Assembly: GCA_927911475.1 (NCBI GenBank)
Contig: CAKMPP010000026.1
Coordinates: 1-5,445 of the forward strand
Length of the DNA stretch: 5,445 nt
Source of the DNA: an uncultured Solobacterium sp.
GTDB lineage: Bacteria; Bacillota_I; Bacilli_A; Erysipelotrichales; Erysipelotrichaceae
Direction of reading: 5' to 3'
Below, one piece after another: positions 1 through 5,445 of the stretch. A program made the translations under genes and the position numbers. Position 1 is the first letter of the stretch, and each line of letters begins with the position of its first letter. The notes beneath the pieces are model-generated. The model was not told where the DNA came from. It made no database searches and was given only the letters and a program-made list of their open reading frames with translations.

Positions 1-2429
1 ACGTTGTCCGTTTAAGACCAGAACCCGAGGATGTAGATTATCTTATTAGGTGGACGTACAGGACGTTGATGGTTGTGGAGGCGCAACAGGTTCTTCAAAG
101 TCACATAATATTGAATCATTAGAAAGTTGTGGGGCTGAAGTTCAAAGGGTAATGCGCCAGAAGAGCGTAAGCTACAAAGATTATCCGTAATCCAGAAGCT
201 GCCAAACTTATCAAACGTTGTAATGACTTTGGTGCAGGTGGTGTAGCGGTAGCCATTGGTGAACTTGCGGATGGATTGGTAATCGATTTAAACAAGGTTC
301 CAAAGAAATACGAAGGTTTAAATGGTACAGAACTAGCAATCAGTGAATCACAAGAACGCATGGCTGTTGTAGTCAGAAAAGAAGATGCTGAAAAGTTCCA
401 AGAACTTGCAAGCATGGAAAATCTAGAGACAACAATCGTAGCAGAAGTGACTGAAGAACCACGTATGATTATGACCTTGCAGGGAGAAGAAATTGTAAAT
501 ATCTCTCGTGAGTTCTTAAATACAAATGGAGCAAGCAGACATACATCTGTTGTGGTTGATGAAGACCAACCAGAAGAAGAGGTTCAAGTAGAAAGTCTTC
601 GTGCAGGTATGGATAAGCTTGTAGAAGATTTAAATATCTGTAGTCAAAAGGGATTGTCTGAACGCTTTGACGCTACGATTGGTAGTGGTACCGTATGTAT
701 GCCTTTTGGCGGTAAATATCAAATGACACCAAGCCAAGTAATGGCTGCTAAGATTCCAGTATTAGATGGTGAAACAGATACTGCATCACTCATGGCATAT
801 GGCTATGACCCAGAACTATCCTCTTTATCACCATATAAGGGTGCAATGGCAGCAGTCATTGAGGCGATGTCAAAACTTGTTGCGGCTGGTATTGACCCTA
901 AACATGCATGGTTATCATTCCAAGAATACTTTGGACGTACTGGTGATGATCCTGAGAAGTGGGGAAAGCCATTTGCGGCACTTCTTGGTGCACTCAAAGC
1001 CCAAGCAGAATTAGAAGTGGCGGCTATCGGTGGTAAAGATTCCATGTCAGGAACATTTGAAGATATCGACGTTCCACCAACACTTATTGCATTTGCGGTA
1101 TCCACTGCGAAAGCTTCTCGAATTGTCACAAATGAGTGGAAGGCAAAAGATCATTATATCTATGCCGTAATGCCAGAATATGATGAGAATGGTATTGCGG
1201 ACTTCAATAGTGTACGCGATGTATTTGATAAGGTTTATTCATTAATCAGCTTAGGTTGTGTCAAGTCTGCTTGTGCACTTGAGCGTGGTGGCACAGCAGA
1301 AGCGCTACTCAAGTGTAGTCTCGGTAATCGTATTGGTTTTGAATTAGAAGAAGATGTAAATATCAATCGACTCTTTAAGAAGTGCTATGGAGGATTCTTA
1401 TTAGAGACAGATGAAGAGATTGAAGACCTTGAACTACTCGGTAAGACAATTGGTGAGTTTGAATTACGTATAAAGGATGAAACAATCTCCTTAGATGAAT
1501 TACAGACTCGCTATGAAGCTAAACTAGAACCAGTATATCCTTGCAATATCAAGCAAAGTGAAAAGGAAATCAAACCTGTATCTGTAGAACGCAGATTTGA
1601 CATGCATGCAAGTTATACTGTTGAAACTCCACATGTCTTAATTCCTGTATTCCCAGGTACGAACTGTGAATATGATACAGCACGTGCATTTAAGCGAGAA
1701 GGTGCTGAAGCTGAAATCTTTGTGATTAAGAATCTAACAGCAAGAGATATTGAAGATAGCGTTGAAAGATTTGTGGAAGCAATCCATCGTAGCCAAATTA
1801 TTGCATTACCAGGTGGTTTCTCTGGTGGTGATGAACCAGACGGATCTGCGAAGTTTATCGTTTCCTTCTTCCGAAATCCAAAGGTTAAAGAGGCTGTGGA
1901 AGACTTACTTAATCATAGAGAAGGTTTGATGATTGGTATCTGTAATGGATTCCAAGCTCTTGTAAAACTTGGGCTTGTGCCATACGGTAAGATTATGGAA
2001 CCAGATGAATTCCGACCAACTCTGACATTTAATACAATCGGAAGACATCAATCCAAACTTGTTAAGACTAGAGTTGCATGTAATCAATCACCATGGATGA
2101 AATACATGAATGTTGGAGATATTCATACAGTAGCGATTAGCCATGGCGAAGGAAGATTTGTTGCGAAAGATAATGTTATTCAGACACTAATTGATAATGG
2201 TCAGATTGCGACACAGTACGTTGACTTTGATGGACAACCAACTTCAGATATTCATTTCAATCCAAATGATTCTGTCTATGCGATTGAGGGAATTACCTCA
2301 CCTGATGGACGTATCTTTGGTAAGATGGGACATTCTGAACGTAATGGAGATAACCTTTATAAGAACGTACCAGATATCGAAAATCAACAGTTGTTATTTA
2401 AGGCAGCGGTTGAGTACTTTACAGAATAA
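1..2429 (+). CDS. purL: Phosphoribosylformylglycinamidine synthase (FGAM synthase), large single-chain form with fused glutaminase; 5' end outside window, frame disturbed in first ~190 bases
   Basis: Fourth step of de novo purine synthesis in the cytosol: FGAR + glutamine + ATP gives FGAM. About 800 codons are visible; the family runs to roughly 1,240 residues, so about a third lies upstream. Domains in order: the end of the first AIRS half (GGRTGRDGCGGATGSSKSHN, about 49-109, then FGAGG near 228); a linker; a second AIRS half with PFGGKY near 703 and GGKDSMSG at 1029-1052; and a PurQ-type class I glutaminase from about 1632. The glutaminase has PGTNCE, PGGFSGGDE, nucleophile Cys in GICNGFQ (codon 1941-1943), and catalytic His and Glu in GHSE (2331-2339). 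From 184 to the TAA at 2427-2429 the frame is continuous. The TTG at 276 is internal, not a start, because homology continues upstream. Upstream of 184 the protein can be followed only by switching frames. The glutaminase fusion removes the need for separate PurQ and PurS. A terminator follows directly, so this is the last gene of its transcript. Identification is very secure; intactness of the 5' part is not. Confidence 0.95.
40..186 (+). other. Cluster of four apparent single-base indels in purL
   Basis: The conserved FGAM synthase protein is readable here only with four corrections: an extra base near 45 (RLRPEPEDVDYL, then LLGGRTGR one frame on); an extra T near 66-67 (GGRTGR to DGCGGATGSS); a missing A in the AAAGGG run at 144-149 (CGAEVQ to GNAPEERK); and a missing T near 182-185 (KLQRL to RNPEAAK). 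The changes are +1, +1, -1, -1, so the outermost frames agree. Two lie in short homopolymer runs. All fall in the first 190 bases and none in the next 2.2 kb of the gene, which points to low-quality sequence at a contig end rather than gene decay. Confidence 0.75.
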
Positions 2430-2444
2430 TAAAAGAGTTTCTTC

Positions 2445-2477
2445 AAATGTAGTAGATGAAATATCTGCTACATTTTT
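2445..2477 (+). terminator. Intrinsic terminator after purL
   Basis: A 12-bp stem pairs 2445-2456 (AAATGTAGTAGA) with 2464-2475 (TCTGCTACATTT), including one G-U pair, around a 7-base loop. A T-run at 2473-2477 follows, and the distal stem itself ends in T. It begins 15 bp after the purL stop. This is a standard Rho-independent terminator and separates purL from the next gene. Confidence 0.8.
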
Positions 2478-2534
2478 AGTTTATAGATGTATGGATATTA
2501 TTGAAATTTATAGTAAATAGGATATTCTAGAAGT

Positions 2535-2660
2535 ATGAAAAAATATACATTTTTGCGAAGTGAACCACGTGATGAAATGATAATGGGAATTTGTTTTCCT
2601 GCTGCACTCATGTTACCAACATCTATTTTGGGAGCTTGTTATGTGGTATTTCATACCTGA
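2535..2660 (+). CDS. 41-codon ORF with one membrane helix, probable frameshifted N-terminus of the following gene
   Basis: ATG at 2535 to TGA at 2658-2660. It begins MKKYTFLRSEPRDEM, a charged, cytosolic-looking start. Residues 16-39 form a strongly hydrophobic stretch (MGICFPAALML...ILGACYVVF) that would make one membrane helix. It overlaps the next ORF, which begins at 2641 in the next frame. Skipping one base, for example G2643, joins residue 36 to WYFIPDYH of that ORF. This gives a 164-residue protein with two helices separated by a short external loop, a sensible topology. The upstream purines (AGAAG, 2529-2533) lie very close to the ATG, so start support is weak. It could instead be a chance ORF in a leader region, with translation starting at 2641. 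I do not recognise a family. Confidence 0.4.
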   Translation: MKKYTFLRSEPRDEMIMGICFPAALMLPTSILGACYVVFHT

Positions 2661-3030
2661 CTATCACCCCTTATCAAAATCATTAACAGGATTTGGCTGG
2701 GTTGCGATATTGGGCGTAATCATCGGCTTTTCAATCATGAGTTTAGTCAAACGATATTGCATCCGCAAATATACAGTACAGGTTAGTGGAAAGACCATTT
2801 TGATTGATGCGGTTGATGGTAGAGAATATCAAGAGGAAGTACAATCTGTCGCAATCAATCAAAATAAGATGAAAACAGTATTAGAAATTCATCTAAGTCA
2901 TCACAAGCTAATTTTCATCGCAAGAGTTAAAAAGAATATATTTGAAAGTAGTATTTTTGCAGGTAGTACGGAAGAGGATATACAGGAAATGGCTAGCCTA
3001 TACAAAGCACTCCAAGAAGTATTATATTGA
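2641..3030 (+). CDS. Small membrane-anchored protein with a PH-like C-terminal domain, function unknown
   Basis: A 129-residue ORF, TGA at 3028-3030. Residues 18-36 form one membrane helix (GWVAILGVIIGFSIMSLV), followed by the basic stretch KRYCIRK, which suggests that the rest is cytosolic. Residues 43-110 alternate short beta-strand-like segments (YTVQV, TILIDAV, EVQSVAI, VLEIHL, KLIFIARV). A C-terminal amphipathic helix follows (EEDIQEMASLYKALQEVL). This order resembles small bacterial PH-fold domains, by pattern only. The ATG at 2641 has a fair Shine-Dalgarno (GGGAG, 2630-2634, 6-base gap), so it may be a true start. The alternative is that the gene begins at 2535 and is broken by a one-base shift near 2643. 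A possible -10 (TATTAT, 2496-2501) lies upstream but has a poor -35. Convergent with the minus-strand operon and sharing its terminator. Real coding is likely; function is not known. Confidence 0.7.
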   Translation: MWYFIPDYHPLSKSLTGFGWVAILGVIIGFSIMSLVKRYCIRKYTVQVSGKTILIDAVDGREYQEEVQSVAINQNKMKTVLEIHLSHHKLIFIARVKKNIFESSIFAGSTEEDIQEMASLYKALQEVLY

Positions 3031-3042
3031 AAGAGACGAACG

Positions 3043-3079
3043 AAAAAATGAGCTGAGGAATTTTCTCAACTCATTTTTT
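3043..3079. terminator. Bidirectional intrinsic terminator between convergent genes
   Basis: The outer stem pairs AAAAAATGAG (3043-3052) with CTCATTTTTT (3070-3079). After one C/A mismatch, an inner TGAG/CTCA stem (3054-3057 with 3065-3068) closes a small A/T-rich loop. The six As on one side and six Ts on the other give a U-tract on both strands. It can therefore end the plus-strand gene (stop at 3030) and the minus-strand nagA operon (stop at 3082-3084), each within about 15 bp. Confidence 0.85.
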
Positions 3080-3081
3080 GA

Positions 3082-3648
3082 CTATTTCATTTTTGAGATT
3101 GCGATAACGTACTGTGTGCTCATGTATAAACATGCAAGCATAGTAACTACTTCAAAGATAATGATAACGATGTCACTTTTAATGATAATTCCGTTTACTA
3201 CTAGTAACACACCTAACATCGCATACAATATAGCAAGTAGAATACAACGACCTTTATTATTTGTTTCTACAAGTCCTTCAATAAAGGACTTTTTCTGTTT
3301 TGGCTTGAAGTTTGGAATCTGCGGTAATGTTGGCAACCAAGTTTTTACAAAGCGATATTGTAGTACTCCAAATAGCACAAGGCCTGCGATAATAGAGATT
3401 CTCCAATCATTTGTAAAGCTCATTAGTAACATTGCTACTGCGATACCAAGCGCGATACGATTGTGGTAAAGATTGAAGTTCTTCGCATCTTTTTCCTTTA
3501 GGATATAGCCTGTTTGTGTGCGAGAGATATACATGATTGTTTGACCTTTGTCATCAATATATATATTTCTTCCTGCAATCGCTCCACGCTTTTGTTGGCT
3601 ACCATCATCGAAAATAGATGGTTTTTTCTTGTTTGGATTTGTTGGCAT
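3082..3648 (-). CDS. Four-helix integral membrane protein of unknown family, second gene of the nagA operon
   Basis: 188 residues, ATG at 3648 (complement), TAG at 3082-3084. The hydrophilic N-terminus (about residues 1-60) is rich in Lys, Asn, Gln and Asp, contains NPNKKKPSIFDDG, and should be cytosolic. Predicted membrane helices by eye lie at about 63-79, 84-100, 135-156 and 160-184. A Pro- and Lys-rich loop (PTLPQIPNFKPKQKK, about 106-120) sits between helices 2 and 3. No signal peptide, transporter signature or catalytic motif is visible. The start is supported by an AAAGGA Shine-Dalgarno (complement of 3656-3661) with a 7-base gap, which overlaps the nagA stop codon. The 11-bp gap to nagA and lack of a terminator between them indicate co-transcription and probably translational coupling. 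A role in amino-sugar use is possible from position alone, but the sequence does not show it. I do not recognise the family. Confidence 0.85.
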   Translation of the reverse strand: MPTNPNKKKPSIFDDGSQQKRGAIAGRNIYIDDKGQTIMYISRTQTGYILKEKDAKNFNLYHNRIALGIAVAMLLMSFTNDWRISIIAGLVLFGVLQYRFVKTWLPTLPQIPNFKPKQKKSFIEGLVETNNKGRCILLAILYAMLGVLLVVNGIIIKSDIVIIIFEVVTMLACLYMSTQYVIAISKMK

Positions 3649-3655
3649 ACTGTTA

Positions 3656-3661
3656 TCCTTT
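3656..3661 (-). promoter_or_regulatory. Shine-Dalgarno of the four-helix protein, overlapping the nagA stop
   Basis: On the complement the sequence reads TAAAGGATAACAGTATG: the nagA TAA shares two As with the AAAGGA ribosome site of the next gene. Ribosomes ending nagA sit on the site that starts the downstream gene, an arrangement typical of coupled translation. Confidence 0.7.
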
Positions 3662-4811
3662 AATGAATCTGTGCAATACCCTTGCAGTATGTTTCTTCAA
3701 CACTATAGTCATCGTTTAATACGACGATATCAGCATCATATCCTGTACACAGTTTACCGATATGATCATGCATGTTTAATAATGTTGCTGGATTAATTGT
3801 TGCTGAGTTAAGTGCGGAATCAAATGGGACACCAGCTTTTTCAACTAGGTTTCTAAGTCCTTCGTTCATACGCATTGTAGAACCTGCTAGACTTCCACTT
3901 TCGGTTAAGTGTGCACTTCCATCAGGATAGATTTCGATTTCGTGTCCACCGAACATAAACTTAGAGCCTGGTTCAAATCCCTTTGCCATTAGCGCATCAG
4001 AGATCATGATTGCATGGTCTTTGCCTTTTGCGTTAAAGAAGATATTGAGCGCTTCAGGTGTTGAGTGGTTACAGTCACAGATAACTTCGCTATACAAATC
4101 ACGAAGACGTAGAGCTAAACCAGTTACACCATTTGCACGGTGATTAAATGGAGATTGTCCATTGTATGTATGTGTAATAGATTTTGCGCCATTTGCGACA
4201 GCGATAATACCTTCTTGGAAGGTTGCACCAGAGTGACCGATTGATACCGCAACGTTATGTGCACTGCAGTATTTTGTAAGTGCAAGTTCTGGATCGTGTT
4301 CAGGAGCTAATGTAATTACTTTGATAAGTCCTTCTGCGTCCTTTTGGTATTGGATAAATTCATCTACGTGTGGGGGCACGATAGCTTCTGGTGGTTGTGC
4401 TCCTTTGTATTTCATATCAAGGTATGGACCTTCAAAATGAATACCGATGATATCTGCGCCATCTCTACCGGCTACGTGTTCACGCTTAACAGCCGCAACA
4501 TTCTTAACAGCCTTTGTTAAGACTGGATTTAATTCTGTAATTGTTGTGGAGAGAAAACCTGTAACACCTTCACTTGGAATTCCTTTTGCCCATTTCTTAA
4601 GTCCTTCAGGTTCAGCGTAGTTTGTATCATAGCCATACGCACCATGACAGTGGATATCAATAAATCCTGGTACGATACGACGATTACCATAATCTACATC
4701 TGCAGTATGATTTTCAGCAGGATAAATACCTTTGATCTTTCCTTCAGAAATTTCAATGACAGCTGGGATAAAGTCACCGGCTATCCATACACGATTACTT
4801 TTAATAAACAT
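3660..4811 (-). CDS. nagA: N-acetylglucosamine-6-phosphate (or N-acetylgalactosamine-6-phosphate) deacetylase
   Basis: 383 residues, the usual NagA length. This cytosolic amidohydrolase removes acetate from GlcNAc-6-P (or GalNAc-6-P), committing the amino sugar to catabolism or cell-wall precursor recycling. A small N-terminal beta-sandwich segment precedes PGFIDIHCHG, with the HxH pair at H54 and H56. Next come GIHFEGPYL with metal ligand E127, VSIGHSGAT with H193, SITHTYNG with H214, CDCNH with H249, and MISDAL with catalytic D272. The C-terminus (SLAGSTMRMNEGL...GYDADIVVLNDD) returns to the small domain. Retention of HxH resembles the two-metal Bacillus type rather than E. coli NagA, which lacks those histidines; this is inferred from motif knowledge. 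The ATG at 4811 (complement) has a GAGGG ribosome site with an 8-base gap. It is first in a two-gene operon and divergent from an agaS-like gene, so the true substrate may be GalNAc-6-P (then AgaA). The enzyme class is secure; GlcNAc versus GalNAc is not. Confidence 0.95.
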   Translation of the reverse strand: MFIKSNRVWIAGDFIPAVIEISEGKIKGIYPAENHTADVDYGNRRIVPGFIDIHCHGAYGYDTNYAEPEGLKKWAKGIPSEGVTGFLSTTITELNPVLTKAVKNVAAVKREHVAGRDGADIIGIHFEGPYLDMKYKGAQPPEAIVPPHVDEFIQYQKDAEGLIKVITLAPEHDPELALTKYCSAHNVAVSIGHSGATFQEGIIAVANGAKSITHTYNGQSPFNHRANGVTGLALRLRDLYSEVICDCNHSTPEALNIFFNAKGKDHAIMISDALMAKGFEPGSKFMFGGHEIEIYPDGSAHLTESGSLAGSTMRMNEGLRNLVEKAGVPFDSALNSATINPATLLNMHDHIGKLCTGYDADIVVLNDDYSVEETYCKGIAQIH

Positions 4812-4844
4812 ATTTTATTCCCTCATGAATTACTTTCTATGTTT

Positions 4845-4853
4845 ATCATAGCA
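4845..4853 (-). promoter_or_regulatory. Likely extended -10 promoter of nagA
   Basis: On the complement TGCTATGAT is an extended -10 (TGn plus TATGAT, 5 of 6 matches). It would start transcription about 27 bases before the nagA ATG, enough room for the GAGGG ribosome site. No good -35 is visible at 17 bp, as expected for an extended -10 promoter. A short inverted repeat (CTATG-N5-CATAG, 4837-4851) overlaps it. Confidence 0.5.
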
Positions 4854-4902
4854 CTATTGATTTTATTTATCTCTTTTGACACTTATACTTTTCGATAATG
4901 AT

Positions 4903-4931
4903 TTGACATCTTTCAGTTAATTTATTCTAAT
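4903..4931 (+). promoter_or_regulatory. Upstream promoter candidate for the agaS-like gene
   Basis: Perfect -35 TTGACA (4903-4908), a 17-bp spacer, and -10 TCTAAT (4926-4931, 5 of 6 matches). It would give a leader of about 50 bases. A second promoter element lies just downstream, so the gene may have tandem starts. Confidence 0.5.
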
Positions 4932-4944
4932 CACAAATTCAGGT

Positions 4945-4953
4945 TGCTATAAT
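4945..4953 (+). promoter_or_regulatory. Downstream extended -10 promoter of the agaS-like gene
   Basis: TGCTATAAT is a perfect extended -10 (TGn plus TATAAT at 4948-4953). The -35 position (about 4925-4930, TTCTAA) is poor, which extended -10 promoters tolerate. Transcription would start about 30 bases before the ATG, leaving room for the strong ribosome site at 4978-4985. Confidence 0.6.
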
Positions 4954-4989
4954 ACAGATTAGATAAGATAAGTACAAAAGGAGGTAACA

Positions 4990-5445
4990 ATGTCCATATT
5001 TAATTATACAAATGAAGAATTAGCATCATTGAAGGCAACATTTACAGCAACAGAAATTCATCAACAACCTTCTACTTGGGAAAAGACAATTGAACAAGTA
5101 CGCTCTCGTGCAGATGAAATTAAAGCATTCATCTCTAAGGTTACTAGCCAAGAAGATTACGATGTAATTTTGACAGGTGCAGGAACGAGTGAATTCGTTG
5201 GTAATGCACTCTATTCATATTTAAATCGTCAATTAAATTATAAAGTTAAGAGTTATGCTACAACAGACTTAACAGCGACACCAGAGAATTATGTATCCGC
5301 ACACAAGCCAACTTTATTAATCAGCTATGGTCGCTCAGGTGATTCACCTGAATCTGTAGGTGCGATTCAATCTGTAGAAGCAGTGAATGATAACCTATAT
5401 CATTTGTTCATTACATGTAATAAAGACGGTGCTTTAAGCAAGCGT
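4990..5445 (+). CDS. agaS: AgaS-type SIS-domain sugar isomerase/deaminase, N-terminal 152 codons; 3' end outside window
   Basis: Starts MSIFNYTNEELASLKATFTA at the ATG at 4990, with a near-perfect ribosome site (AAGGAGGT, 4978-4985) four bases upstream, and is open to the window end. Family features: a TWEKTIEQV stretch at residues 29-37; the SIS-domain phosphate-sugar loop LTGAGTSEFVGN at 61-72; TTDLTATPENYV at 91-102; and the second SIS motif LLISYGRSGDSPES at 109-122. AgaS proteins are about 385 residues, so some 40% is present. Characterised members convert galactosamine-6-P to tagatose-6-P plus ammonia; others were annotated as tagatose-6-P ketose/aldose isomerases. The divergent NagA supports action on its deacetylated product, inferred from context. 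SIS proteins also include GlmS-like enzymes and sugar-phosphate transcription regulators. The absence of an N-terminal glutaminase or HTH domain, and the motif order, favour AgaS. Confidence 0.88.
   Translation, partial: MSIFNYTNEELASLKATFTATEIHQQPSTWEKTIEQVRSRADEIKAFISKVTSQEDYDVILTGAGTSEFVGNALYSYLNRQLNYKVKSYATTDLTATPENYVSAHKPTLLISYGRSGDSPESVGAIQSVEAVNDNLYHLFITCNKDGALSKR

Noticed and set aside
276..278. TTG as a translation start for purL
   Set aside because: The conserved FGAM synthase sequence (NDFGAGGVAVAIGELADG) continues in the same frame upstream to about 184 and, with frame corrections, to position 1.
803..1129. Minus-strand open frame inside purL
   Set aside because: It is antisense to strongly conserved FGAM synthase sequence; no family resemblance or ribosome site is seen.
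3162..3175. Sequence close to a CcpA cre site (TGATAACGATGTCA)
   Set aside because: It lies inside the coding sequence near the 3' end of the four-helix membrane protein gene, far from any promoter, and has one mismatch to the consensus.
2942..3469. Plus-strand open frame across the convergent junction
   Set aside because: It runs through the terminator hairpin and antisense to the four-helix membrane protein gene; its residues look like a shadow of that gene.
4876..4899. TTGACA with GATAAT as a promoter
   Set aside because: The spacer is only 12 bp, too short for a normal sigma-A promoter; the TTGACA at 4903 with a 17-bp spacer is better.

Overview
The window reads as a low-GC Firmicute. 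Coding regions are A/T-rich, Shine-Dalgarno sites are purine-rich, and the FGAM synthase is the large single-chain type with a glutaminase domain fused at its C-terminus. The gene styles would fit Erysipelotrichia or a related lineage, but that is an impression rather than a demonstrated assignment.

Layout. (1) Positions 1-2429 (+) hold the C-terminal two-thirds of purL (de novo purine synthesis). It is open for over 2.2 kb, but its first ~190 bases need four single-base corrections, two +1 and two -1, that cancel out. This looks like poor sequence at a contig edge rather than a decayed gene. A hairpin terminator follows. (2) Positions 2535-3030 (+) hold a small membrane protein of unknown function. 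It appears as two overlapping pieces in different frames: a 41-codon N-terminal piece and a 129-codon main piece. Together they would form a two-helix membrane anchor with a PH-like cytosolic domain. (3) A bidirectional terminator at 3043-3079 lies between this gene and a convergent minus-strand operon. (4) That operon is nagA (N-acetylhexosamine-6-phosphate deacetylase) followed 11 bp later by a four-helix membrane protein of unknown family. (5) Divergent from nagA across a 178-bp regulatory gap is the start of an agaS-type SIS-domain sugar isomerase/deaminase (+), cut by the window end.

Functionally, the right half is an amino-sugar catabolism locus. NagA removes the acetyl group from GlcNAc-6-P or GalNAc-6-P, and the AgaS-like enzyme would deaminate and isomerise the resulting hexosamine-6-P, with GalN-6-P to tagatose-6-P the best-known AgaS reaction. 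The left half is unrelated purine metabolism. I found no RNA genes, CRISPR array, insertion sequence or phage signature, and no convincing new system. The two uncharacterised membrane proteins and the frameshift questions are the parts most worth a second look.
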